This document shows, one piece after another, positions 22,848-35,529 of a DNA stretch of 64,000 nucleotides. Origin of the DNA: Orientallactaga sibirica. Its lineage: Eukaryota; Chordata; Mammalia; Rodentia; Dipodidae. The notes under the pieces were generated by a model, which was not told the DNA's origin, searched no databases, and saw only the letters and a list, made by a program, of their open reading frames with translations. The stretch is from assembly GCA_036365145.1 (NCBI GenBank), contig JAEOAD010000032.1:124001-188000 (forward strand), given 5' to 3'. Every line of letters starts with the position of its first letter. The stretch's first letter is position 1. The position numbers and the translations under genes are program-made.

Positions 22848-23155
22848 TTTAATGTCAGTTGTGCTGGCCCACGACTTTAATCCCAGCACTTGGGAGACAA
22901 ATGTAGGAAGATTTCTGTGAGCTTGAGGCCAGCCTTGGACTAATAGTGAGCCCAGGTCTGCCTGTGTTAGAGTGTGACAGTATTGCAAAAAAGCAACAAC
23001 AAGCTGGGCGTGGTGGTGCACAAATCCCAGCATTCGGGAGGCAGAGGAGGGAGAATCGCTGTGAGTTCAAGGCCACCCTGAGACTAATTTCAGGTCAGCC
23101 TGAGCTAAATTGAGACCCTACCTCAAAACAAAACAAAACAAAACAACAACAATTA
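22848..23155 (+). mobile_element. Two B1 SINEs in tandem
   Basis: A diverged B1 (22848-23000: 'ccacgactttaatcccagc', 'gcttgaggccagccttgg') is followed directly by a younger one (23002-23155: 'aagctgggcgtggtggtgc', 'gcattcgggaggcagagg') with a CAAAA tail. A third half-B1 lies at 23237-23300 ('gaggtcagcttggagtata'). Confidence 0.8.
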
Positions 23156-23424
23156 AATTAAAAAAGTATATATACATTTTTTTTTGTCATGGAAAATTTC
23201 TTTAATTTCAGAGCTCAAGATAACATGAAGATTTTCAGTTTGAGGTCAGCTTGGAGTATATTGTGAGACCCTGAAGCAAAACAAAACAATATAAAACAGA
23301 ACAAAGCAAATGGACAAACAGACAAATATAATTTTACTTTAAATAGCAATACCCATTCTGATTTACAAATAAATAAATAATAGAAAATGAAAGATGATAG
23401 AGCTAGTTATAGACTGCTATTACT

Positions 23425-24901
<1,477 letters not shown>

Positions 24902-27738
24902 CTTTTTTTATTGACAACTTCTCTAACTGTAGACAATATCCCATGGTACTACCCTCCCTCCCCCCACTTTCCCCTTTGAAACTTCACTCTCCATCATATC
25001 CCCTCCCCATCTCAATCAGTCTCTCCTTTCAGTTTGATGTCATGATCTTTTCCTCCTATTATGATGGTCTTGTGTAGGTAGTGTCAGGTACTGTGAGGTC
25101 ATGGATATTCAGGCCATTTTGTGTCTGGAGGAGCATGTTGTAAGGAGTCCTACTCTTCCTTTGGCTCTTACATTCTTTCCGCCCCTCTTCCACAATGGAT
25201 CCTGAGCCTTGGAAGGTGGGTTTGAGATGTTTCAGTGCTGGGCACTCCTCTGTCCTTTCTTCTCAGCACCATGGTGACTTCTGAGTCATCCCAAGGTCAC
25301 CACCACCTGAAAAGAGAAGCTTCTCTAAACAAAAGTGAGAGTAGCATTAATATATGGGTATGGACATTAAGAGAAGTGATTACTGAGCAGTTTGGAGAGC
25401 ATAGTATATACATTTAGTGATACACCAGCAGACATTAAACCCTTAGGGCTCATGACTACCCCTGTCATACGTTTTCAGTATCAGGGATGTATTGCCTCCC
25501 ATGGAGTGGTCCTCCAGTCGAATTAGACAGTAGTTGGATTCCCCCATAACAGACTTGCCACTATTGCACCCATTGGCTCATTTGGCCTGGCTGGCCAAAT
25601 TTAAAACTTGCAGTGTTCATTGTTGAGTGCCTTCACTGGTGTTTTCTCTCTCCCATTAAACTGCATGCAGTGTAGCTTTTTCCAACTTTCTGTTAGCTGG
25701 TCCACATGGAGCAGGCTTTCAGCTCAGATCCAGCAGCTTTTCTCAGTGAACTTGCCTCCCAAGTATGTGGAGTCTTCAGCAATAGGGTCTGAAAATTGAC
25801 AGCAAAACATCACATACCAAAGGTGTATTTTTCCCTCCTCCCCCTTCCCTTTAGAACTCCACTCTCCCATCATATCCCCTCTCTCTCCATTAGTCTCTTT
25901 TTAATATGATGTCATCCTCTTTTACTTCTACAGTGTTGGTCCAGATCCAGCAGCTTTGACTCAGTGCCTTGGAGTCTTCAGCTGGTGTTTTCCATCATTA
26001 AACTGCATGCAGTGTAGCTTTTTCCAACTTTCTGTTAGCTGGCCATGGAGCAGGCAATGAGATCCAGCCTTTTCTCAGTGAACTTGCCTCCCAAGTATGT
26101 GGAGTCTTCAGCAATAGGGTCCCATCTATTCCTGGTGGGAAACCAGGGCCTTGGCAATGACCCCATCTATGACCTCCCCAGCCAACAAATCATTGAAGGT
26201 AAATCCCTGACATTGAAAATTTTCTAGTAACAGTAACAGTCTATGGCTTCCAAGTATTCCATTGTCAAGAAAAGTAGGTTTCCATATGACTTTTTTTTTT
26301 TTTTTAGTGTTCTTTTTTTTTTTTTTATTGACAGCAAAACATACTTACATACCAAAGGTGCGTATTTTCCCTCCTCCCCCTTCCCCTTTAGAACTCCACT
26401 CTCCATCATATCCCCCTCTCTCTCCATTAGTCTCTTTTTTAATATGATGTCATCCTCTTTTACTTCTACTATGAGGGTCTTATGGAGGTATTGCTAGGCA
26501 CAGCAAGGTCATGGATATCAAGGCCAATTTCTGTCTGGGCAGTTGCATTGTAGGGAGTCGTACCCTTCCTTTGGCTCTTCCATTCTATCCGCCCCCTCTT
26601 CCGCAATGATCCCTGAGCCTTGGAGGGTGTGACAGAGATGTTTCAGTGCTTGGCACTTCTCCATCCCTTCTTCTCAGCACTATGTTGCCTCTTGGATCAT
26701 CCCAGTGGTCATCGCCATCTGAAAAGAGAAGCTTCTCTAACCAGAAGTGAGAGTAGCATTAATATGTGAATATGAGCATTAAGTGAAGTATTTTCCGGGC
26801 AGCTTGGTGGGAATAGTATATACATTTAGATAAGGGCATGCTTTATACCCCTAAGGTTTATGACCTTACCTACCATAGACTTTGCTTAGGTTTTTCAGTA
26901 CCAGGCATGTATTCCTTCCGTAGAGAGGGCCTTCAGTCCAATTATAGAGCAGTTGGTTTACCCCACGAGTAGACATGCCACTATTGCACCTGTTCAGTCC
27001 TTGGGCCTGTCTGGCCAAATTTGAATATTCAGCGTCCACTGTTTTCACTGCTGATGACTTCTGTCTCCCATACTCTGCATGCAGTGCAGCTTTTTCCAGC
27101 TTTCAGTTGGCTGGTCTACAGGGAAAAGGTTTTCTGCTCAGCACCAGCTTGCTTTCTCAGTGACCTTGCCTCTCAGGCAAGAGATGTCTTCAGCAATAGG
27201 GTCTTACTATCTGTTTCTCAGGGGAAACCAAGGGCTTTGGCAAAAGCCTTTAATGTTTTGGAGGCTACCGGGACCTCCTTGGCCAACAACTCACTGGAAG
27301 GTATCCCATCCCAGGTACTGAAAATTTTCTAGTAACAGTCTACAGCTTCTAGATGTACCATTATTCAAAAAAGTAGTTTTACATAAGTCTTATTCACAAT
27401 CTTTTGAAATTAGATTGACCCTCCCCTTGCCCTTCTTTTATGCATTCTCTACCCATGGCCTTGGTTAGGCCATTCCCCTCCTTGTAATCAGTCCATATGA
27501 CTTATTTATATCCTCTTAGATTTTGATTAGCCTTCCCTCCACCATTCCCTTACTCAATCTCTTCCCCTGACCTCACTTATGCCTTTTCACCCCCATAAAT
27601 CTGTTCTTCTACTTACATATATACAGTACCATCCTATTAAGTCCCTCTCTTTCTACTCCCTTTATATACCCTTTATAGCTCACTGGCTTCTGCTACTGAG
27701 TTTTGTTTTTACTCACATAGAAGTCCAATCATTTGTAG
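24902..27738 (-). repeat. Long, internally duplicated type I 3' UTR of the inner L1
   Basis: Two large 3' UTR copies (24902-25800 and 26310-27360) are separated by rearranged pieces (25800-26300). Examples: 'catgcagtgtagctttttcc' occurs at about 25664 and 26008, and 'cctcccaagtatgtggagtc' at about 25755 and 26087. The right copy runs without a break into the ORF2 end at 27739, which shows that this repeat is the L1 3' UTR. Either a second L1 tail inserted here or the tail duplicated internally. Confidence 0.7.
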
Positions 27739-30700
27739 CTAGGATCCACATATGAGAAAAAACACATGATGTTTGGCTTTCTGGGCCTGGGTTACCTCAC
27801 TAAGTATAATCCTTTCCAGATCCATCCATTTTCCAGCAATTTTTTTAACTTCATTTTTCTTTACCATTGAGTAGAACTCCATTATGTAAATGCACCACAT
27901 CTTCATTATCCACTCATCAGTTGAGGGACATCTAGGCTGGTTCCATTTCCTAGCTATTGTGAATAGAGCAGCAATAAACATGGATGAACAAGTAAGTATC
28001 TCTAAGGTAGTGAGATGAGTTCTTAGGATATATGCCTAGGAGTGGTATAGCTGGGTCATATGGTAGATCTATATTTAGCTGTCTCAGGAACCTCCACATT
28101 GATTTCCACCATGGGTGGATCATATTGCATTCCTACCAACAATGTAGAAGGGTTCCTCTTTTTCTGCATCCTTGCCAGCACTTATAGTCATTTGTTTTTA
28201 TGATGAGAGCCAATCTGACAGGAGTGAGATGGAATCTTAATCTGCATTTCCCTGATGACTAGGGATTTAGAACATTTTTTAGATGTTTATATGCCATCTG
28301 TATTTCTTCTTTTGAGAACTCTCTATTTAGTTCCATAGTCCATTTTTAATTGGGTTGTTTGCTTTCTTATTATTTAATTTTTTGAGTTCATTGTATATCC
28401 TGGATATTAACCCTCTGTCAGATATATAGCTGGAAAAGATTTTCTCTCATTCTGTAGGTTTCCTTTTTGCTCTATTCACAGTGTCCTTAGCTGTACAAAA
28501 GCTTTGGAATTTCATGAGGTCCCAGCAGTTGACCTGTGGTTTTATTTCCTGAGCGATTGTGGTTATATTCAGAAAGTCTTTGCCAAGACCAATATGTTGA
28601 AGGGTTTTTTCCTACTTTTCCCCCTAGCAGTTTCAGAGTTTCAGAGATTCAGGTCTGATATTAGGTCTTTTATCCATTTGGACTTGATTCTTGTACATGG
28701 AGAGAGATAAAGATCTATTTTCATCCTTCTACAGATGCATATCCAGTTTTCCCAGCACCTTTTGCTGAAAAGGCTGTCTTTTCTTCAATGAGTATTGTTG
28801 ACATTTTCATCAAAGATCAGATGGCTATAGCTACTCAGACTTATATCATGGTCCTCTGTTCTGTTCCATTGATCTACATGTTTGTTTTTATGCCAGTATT
28901 ATGCTGTTTTTGTTACTATGGCTCTGTAATATAGGTTAAAATCAGGCATGGTGATACCACCAGCCTTGTTTTTGTTGCTCAAAATTGTTTTAGATATCCG
29001 AGATTTTTTGTGCTTCCAAATAAATATTTGGATTGTTTTGTCTATTTCCATGAAGAATGCTGTTGGAATTTTTATGGGGACTGCATTAAATGTGTAGATT
29101 GCTTTTGGTAGGATTGCCATTTTCACAATATTGATTCTTCCAATCCAAGAACAGGGGATGTTTTTCCATTTCCTAGTGTCTTCTGAAATTTCTTGCTTGA
29201 GTGTTTTAAAGTTCTCCTTGTAGAGATCCTTCACTTCCCTGGTTAGGTTTATCCCAAGCTACTTTATTTATTTATTTTTTTTGATGCAATTGTGAATGGG
29301 AGTGATTCTCTGATTTCATCTTCTGTGTGTTTGTTGTTAGCATATAGAAAAGCTACTGATTTCTGTGTGTTTATTTTGTATCCTGCTACATGGTTATAGG
29401 TCTTTATCAGCTCTAACAGTCTGCCGGTAGAGTCTTTAAGGTACTTTATGTATAGAATAATATCATCTGCAAATAATGATAACTTGATCTCTTCCTTTCC
29501 AATTTGTATCCCTTTTATGTGTGTCTCTTGCCTTATTGCTATGGCTAAGACTTCCCATACTATATTAAATAAAAGTGGGGACAGTGGAAACCCTTGTCTT
29601 GTGCCTGATTTTAGTGGAAAAGCTTCAAGTTTTTCTCCATTTAGTATTATGTTGGCTGTGGCTTTGTCATAAATAGCATTTATTATGTTGGGATATGTTC
29701 CTTCTATTCCCAGGCTCTGTAGGACTTTTATCATGAAGGGATAGTGGATTTTGTCAAATGTTTTTTCTGCATCTAATGAGATGATCATGTGATTTTTGTC
29801 CTTCAGTCCATTTATATAATGTATTACATTTATCAATTTTTGTATGTTGAGCCATCCCTGAATCTCTGGGATAAAGCCTATTTGGTCTGGATGAATGACC
29901 TTCCTGATATATTCTTGTATTCTGTTTGCCAATATTTTGTTGAGAAGTTTTGCATCTATGTTCATGAGGGAGATTGGTCTTTTTTGTTCTAACTTTGTCT
30001 GGTTTGGGGATCAGGGTGATGCTGGCTTCATAGTAGGAATTTGGTAGGGTTACTTCCTTTTCTATTTTATGGAAAAGTTTAAGAAGCATTAGTGTTAGTT
30101 CTTCCATGAAGGTCTGGTAAAATTCAGCAGTGAATCCCTCAGGGCCTGGCCTTTTTTTAGTTGGGAGATTTTTTAATAACTGCTTGGATCTCCATACTTG
30201 TTATAGGTCTATTTATGTGGTTAATCTCATCTTGATTTAATTTAGGTAGTTCATATAAATCAAGGAAATTATCCATTTCTTTCAGATTTTCAAACTTTGT
30301 GGAGTGCATGTTCTTATAGTATGTTCCTATGATTTTTTAAAATTTCTCTGGTATCTGTTGTAATGGTGCCTTTTTCATCTCTGATATTATTAATTTGCAT
30401 CTGTTCTCTCTTTCTTTTGGTCAGATTTGCCAAGGGTTTATCAATCTTGTTTATCCTTTCAAAGAACCAACTCTTTGTTTCATTGATTGTTTGGACTTTT
30501 TTGTTTTATTTCATTAATTTCTGCCCTAATCTTTATTATTTCTTCCTGTCTACTGATTTTTGGTTTGCCTTGTTCTTCTTTTTCCAAGGTCTTAAGGTGC
30601 ACTGTTAAGTTGTTTACCTGCAACCTTTCTAATTTCTTAACATAGTCACTTAAAGCTATAAATTTCCCTCTTAGGACTGCCTTCATTTTGTCCCAAAGGT

Positions 30701-30960
30701 TTTGGAATGTTGTGTTCTCATTATCATTTGACTCCAAGAATTTTTTGATTTCTTTCTTGATTTCTTCATTGACCCATTCATCATTTAGTAGTGTATTATT
30801 TAGTTTCCATGATTTTGTATATACTCTATAGATTTTCTTGTTATTGATTTGTAGTTTGATCCCATTGTGATCCAATAGATTGCAAGAAATTATTTCAATT
30901 TTCCTATATTTGCTAAGATTTGCTTTGTGTCCTAATATATATGGTCTATTATAGAGAATG
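27739..30960 (-). pseudogene. L1 ORF2 remnant (RT to C-terminus) of the inner L1
   Basis: In minus-strand order: post-endonuclease segment (30480-30875, with [12 protein letters not shown]), RT core (29264-29965, 233 codons open, with [11 protein letters not shown] and [11 protein letters not shown] so both catalytic Asp boxes survive), post-RT segment (28899-29234) and C-terminal end (27739-27981, with CPSTDEWIMKMW). Frame breaks near 29990, 28890 and elsewhere, and the lack of endonuclease, mark it as dead. A normal ORF2 is about 1,280 codons. Parts of the frame are still better kept than in the outer L1, fitting a younger age. Confidence 0.85.
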
Positions 30961-31227
30961 TTCCATGTGCTGATATTATATATCTTCAGGGTAGGAGTTT
31001 AAGGTACTAAGTGTGGCTCTTAAGGCTCTCAGAGTAATCACAGAGGTGACCATAGGTGTTGGGTTTGCCTGCTATGAGAGTATTCAAGTGGGCTGAATGG
31101 AACAGAATACAGTCAAATTGTAAAAATTTAACTAAACAATGTACCCATTCAATGAAATACAGCACAGAGTATTTATACAAAAGTAGGTGTTATGACAAAC
31201 AGATCCTTTGACACAGTCACAGTCCCT
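30961..31227 (-). other. Unassigned segment between ORF2 and 5' UTR unit A
   Basis: About 270 bp inside the inner L1 with no match to the ORF1, ORF2 or 5' UTR text seen elsewhere here. It has no counterpart next to 5' UTR unit B. Confidence 0.4.
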
Positions 31228-32118
31228 AAGGATGTGTGTTGCCCCATACCCTTAATCCTGTCAACTGGGAGGCTAAGATTTCTGGTCTGTGGGAGGGTTC
31301 CAAGGTCAGCTTGTGACCAAGTGAGACCCTTCCCCAACAAATGACAGAAGAAGAAACAAAGGCACTATAAATCAGGAAGAAACAAATGAGCAGCCCAAAA
31401 TCTAGCTTATTTGAGAATGTCAGATCTGACCATGCATCAGATTTAACATATAATTTACCCTGACATGAAAGGTGCAAATTGCCCTTCCAATGCAAGCCTA
31501 TACATCAGGCTTATTTGGTGGGTACTGACCTGGTGTAATCCCAGTTACCTTTTGGGACAGCTTTGATCTCAGCTATGCTGCATGGCTGCTTGGATCCTTC
31601 TTTGCTGTGTTGTGGGCTCAGGAAGGCTGGCTGCGACTATGAGTCACTGCTCTGATTGTGCCGGTTGCTGGGTAAGTGAGCTCTCTTCCCCAGGTCTCTG
31701 GTGCTTGCTGGTGCTTATGCTGGTGGTGGGGAAGGGGAGGCTGTGGATGGTGGCTGATGTCTGTCTACTCATCCACATGATCCTCTTCCTCACAAGTCAC
31801 TCTGTTGGTCTCTGCCATCCTTCTTCAGTTTGCGAGGAGGCTGGTGTGATTGGAAAATCCCCTCACCTGGCTTTAAAATCCTGTGGCTCAGGTGGAGCCT
31901 GGTGACTGTAGCCACGTGGAATTCTCCACCTCTGCTGAAGCTGCTTCTGCCTGCTTCTGTGGGCTCTAGATGCTCTGGATCTCTCCTACTTCTCTGCTGT
32001 GGTTGATAATTTACTGTACACCTCACTTTTTAGTAGGAGTGTATTTTGCTGGGTTTTTTTTTGCTCCCCCCCAGCTGTTTTGATGTGGTTCCTATGCCAC
32101 CATCTTAACCAGAAGTCC
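31228..32118 (-). repeat. L1 5' UTR unit A
   Basis: A roughly 890-bp unit that recurs at 32184-33100. On the minus strand it opens with 'cttctggttaagatggtggc', an L1-type 5' end with a YY1-like AAGATGG, and ends near 'gggtatggggcaac'. A short sense frame at 31790-32026 begins MRCTVNYQPQQRSRRDPEHL and has a clear relative in unit B. Confidence 0.7.
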
Positions 32119-32183
32119 TACTTTATTATTTTTTTGATGAAATAGTGAATGGGAGTGATTCTCTGATTTCATCCTCTGTGTTT
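32119..32183 (-). repeat. ORF2 scrap between the two 5' UTR units
   Basis: About 65 bp closely matching the ORF2 text at 29264-29330 ('gtgaatgggagtgattctctg' region, ending in SLPFTI-like codons on the minus strand). Its place between two 5' UTR units is not explained by simple 5' truncation. Confidence 0.7.
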
Positions 32184-33100
32184 TGTGTATTGCCCCACAC
32201 CCTTAATCCTGTCAACTGGGAGGCTAAGATTTCTGGTCTGTGGGAGTGTTCCAAAGTCAGCTTGTGATCAAGTGAGACCCTTCCCCAATGAATGACAGAA
32301 GAGGAAACAAAGGCACTATAAATCAGGAAGCAACAAATGAGCAACCCAAAATATAGCTTAATTAAGAATGTCAAATTTGATCATCTGTCAGATTTAACAT
32401 ATAATTTACCCTGACATGGAAGGTGCAATTAGCCCTTCCAATGCAAGCCTATATACCAGGCTTATTTGGTGGGTACTGACCTGGTATAATCCCAGTTACC
32501 TTTTGGGACAGCTTTGATCTCAGCTATGCTGCACAGCCACTTGGGTACTTCTTTGCTGTGTTGTGGGCTCAGGAAGGCCGGCTGCATCTGTGGGTCACTG
32601 CTCTGATCATGCTGGGTGCTAGGTAGGTGAGCTCTCTTATCCAGGTCTCTGGTGCTTGCTGGTGCTTGTGCTGGTGGTGGGGGGGGGAGGCTGTGGATGG
32701 TGGCTGAAATCCACCTGCTGGTCCATGGGATCCTCTTCCTCACAACCTGCTCCGTTGGTCTCTGATTTCCTCCTTCCACATTTCTTGAGTTTGTGGAGTT
32801 TGTGAGGAGGCCAGTGTGATGGGAAAATCCCCTCACCTGGCTTTAAAATCCTGCTGCTCAGGCAGATCCTGGCAGCTGCAGCTGTGTGGAACTCACTGAC
32901 ACTGCTGGAGCTGCTTCTGCCTGCTTCTGTGGCCTCTAGATGCTCTGGATCTCTCCTACTTCTCTTCTGCAGTTGATAATTTACTACACACCTCACTTTT
33001 TAGTAGAAGAGTGTATTTTGCTATTTTTTTTTCTTTTCTTTCCCTAGCCTGTTTTGGCATGGTTCCTATGCCGCCATCTTAACTGGAAGTCTCAGTCCTC
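32184..33100 (-). repeat. L1 5' UTR unit B, bearing the element's 5' end
   Basis: Second 5' UTR unit with long collinear similarity to unit A, ending at the 3' side of the TSD. Its 5' terminus reads 'cttccagttaagatggcggc', very like the YY1-site-bearing start of mammalian L1s. A sense frame at 32637-32996 begins MRCVVNYQLQKRSRRDPEHL, homologous to that in unit A. A G9 tract (plus strand) lies near 32680. Confidence 0.75.
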
Positions 33101-33490
33101 TTTTGTTCAGGATCTTTGCGCCTAAGTTCATCAGGGAAATAGGCCTATAGTTTTATTTTCTTGTGGCATCTCTGCCTGGTTTTGGGATTAGTGTGATATA
33201 GCTTCATAGAAAGCATTGGGGATCTTTCTCTGTTCTCCAATTGTGTGGTACAGTTTGAGAAAAATTGGTTTCAGTTCTTCCATGAAGGTTTGATAGAATT
33301 CAGCTGAGAAGCCATCTTGTCCTGGACTCTTCTTTTTAGGAGAGGTGTTTGATTACCTTTTCAATCTCTATGGGTGTGGGGTTTGTTTAGGAGATTAATC
33401 TGCTCTGGGTTTAGATTTGGTAGGTGGTATGTGTTCAGGAATTCATCCATTTCCTCCATATTATCCAGTTTTGTGGAGTAGAGGTATTTT
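33101..33490 (-). pseudogene. Outer L1, segment 2: ORF2 RT N-terminal part
   Basis: Continues the RT coding text from 24901 after the inner L1: plus strand 'gatctttgcgcctaagttca', 'aaataggcctatagttttat' and 'ttcttccatgaaggtttgat'. It stops at 'gtggagtagaggt' where the zinc-finger retrocopy begins, and resumes at 37697. Confidence 0.85.
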
Positions 33491-33650
33491 TTTAACTAGA
33501 AAAAAATCTTTATTTTTAATGTTCACCAGGATTCTCACCTATATGCATATTCTTTTCTGAAGTCAAATATGAGTTATAGGCTTTGTTGAAATTCATAAAG
33601 CTTTTGTCATACAAGAGTTGGAAATTTAAATCTTTAAAAGAACTTGCTTT

Positions 33651-35148
33651 CACAACCTAGGACTGAAGATAAGTTGAGTGGGACTTATTGGATAAAGAAG
33701 GTGGGGGATGTCTTTTACAGCATCACCCAGGCGCAGCCCAGGCACTGGAAGCACTTGTGTTAGTGTTTTACAACACAAGCAAATCCTGTCAGCAAAGACA
33801 GAACAGGGGTTACATTCCAAAATATAATTTTGGAAAGGCAAATTGCAGCAGCTAAATCCCAGTCTATACATTTTTCAGAATAGTGATTTATGCCCCCAGG
33901 AGTTTCCAAGAGACCCCACAAGTGCACCAAATTATTTACAAACTAGACAGGAAACATCATTTCTATACTCAATACAAATCTCATCTTCTAGGTTGAAAAC
34001 TTCAGCCTTTGAGAAATCTATGAAAACAACTATATATACAAAAATATAAATATATTTTATCTTTACAGACAGTCAGTCCTTCATACCCTGACAGCTAATG
34101 AGTGAAAAAGCTTTACAGATCATTGAATCCATGATAGCAGATAAAAAATATCTTGTGATTCAAATACTGCCATACTTCCCTGGTAAAGAGTGCCTACTGT
34201 GACTTTCTTTACATCCTGTGCAGGTAATAGCTTGTCTTTGTAGACAGCTCATCAGCACTTCACCTTCCTTACTGAAGAAGCTTGAAATAATAAAGAGTGC
34301 TCCTCAGCTTCTTCTTATCCCTTTACCCAACAGATTTCATCCAATTCCTTAGCCAAAAAGTCCAGCACCTGTCTCCCTTGCTAGTAATGGCCCTTAGAGA
34401 TGCTAGTTCTTGAACCCAGGTATAGCAGTTTCCCATTATTTGAGTGCTTGTCTCTTTCCCCATGTTTCCTTCTGGCTTTGTAGGGTCAGACACAAAACAG
34501 GCAAGGGAGTGAATAATCCTCAGAAAAAGAAGGTCCATTTTAGCTTCTGACTACCCTGTTTTTTTTTTTTAATAGAAAAAATAGGCTAAATGGGTCAAGG
34601 TTAATTCTTGATTCGAAGATATTTGGCTGTGTTTATAAGAGATGTACAAAGAAAGGAAGGATGAGCCTAGGTATTTATGGAAGACTGCAGATATTATAAA
34701 CCCCCAAGATACAATGTTCTCCAGACAGATTTTGGAGCTATCAGGGTTAATTTGAGGAGGGCTCAGTTTTCAGAACAATCCTGCAGAAATCTAAAATCTC
34801 CCTCAAATTCCTGCCCTTTAACTCTAGTAGAATCTGTGAGATCTGTGAGAATTCTATGTATGATTATGAAAGAAGTTGAGAAGATCTGAGGAACCTGGAA
34901 GACAGCTCTCATTCTATAAAGAAGCATGACCTCAGTAGACCAATAATTCGCCTTTTTATACATCTGTAAATAAATGGAATGTTTTTAAGAATATAATTAT
35001 GTCAGATTTAGCATTTTCTTTTATATATTAAATATATATCTTTCATTTCTGCTTTTGAAAATGATTATTTTTTTAGAAACAAACAGAAGTCTGAGTCTGG
35101 TAATTGAAAGGCAAGACAAACCTGAAATAAAGCAGTTATACTTACTAA

Positions 35149-35242
<94 letters not shown>

Positions 35243-35243
35243 G

Positions 35244-35276
<33 letters not shown>
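33651..35276 (+). mobile_element. Plus-strand polyadenylated retrocopy nested in the zinc-finger 3' UTR
   Basis: Bounded by an exact 15-bp TSD, aaaagaacttgcttt (33636-33650 and 35277-35291), and preceded by 'tcttt', giving the TTT/AAAA site favoured by the L1 endonuclease. It ends 'gaaataaagcagttatac...aaagc' followed by about 130 bp of A; AATAAA lies about 20 bp before the tail. The 1.5-kb body has no long plus-strand frame and matches no repeat I know. It is probably a 5'-truncated 3' UTR or a non-coding transcript. Source unidentified. Confidence 0.75.

Positions 35277-35280
<4 letters not shown>
35150..35280 (+). repeat. Poly(A) tract of about 130 bp
   Basis: Nearly pure A with two G interruptions near 35231 and 35243. 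It is the tail of the nested plus-strand retrocopy. The poly-Lys and poly-Phe frames over it are artefacts. Confidence 0.95.
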
Positions 35281-35285
<5 letters not shown>

Positions 35286-35529
35286 TGCTTTTATTGAAAA
35301 GATATAAAATAAGGTGTAAGTTGCAGGAGAATAAAAAATTATGTTTTTTTTTAAATTTTGGAAGAGTTCTCACTTATATAAATTGTCCTATGTGGAATGA
35401 TATATGTCTGAGTGAAAAACTTCCATTCTTTATATCCACAGGAGTCAACAGTTAGAGTTCTCTAATACTATGTGAGGCATAGCTTTTAATACCTTTTGCA
35501 CATTCATATGACTGCTCAACATTACAATT

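Larger units (their letters stand above)
24902..33100 (-). mobile_element. Inner 8.2-kb rearranged L1, inserted in the outer L1
   Basis: Flanked by ttttgttcgggatcttt (24885-24901) and ttttgttcaggatcttt (33101-33117), 16 of 17 identical, across which the outer L1 RT sequence is continuous. From the minus-strand 5' end: an L1-like start with 'ccagttaagatggcggcata', a 5' UTR unit, a short ORF2 scrap, a second 5' UTR unit, about 270 bp of other sequence, ORF2 from just after the endonuclease domain to the C-terminus, and a long 3' UTR containing duplicated blocks. ORF1 and the endonuclease domain are absent, so it cannot be an autonomous element. Confidence 0.8.

Noticed and set aside
34323..34538. 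71-codon minus-strand frame in the nested retrocopy
   Set aside because: Antisense to the inferred poly(A)-bearing strand and not recognised; kept only as part of the unidentified retrocopy.
35055..35373. Poly-Lys and poly-Phe frames
   Set aside because: Translation of the 130-bp poly(A) tail.
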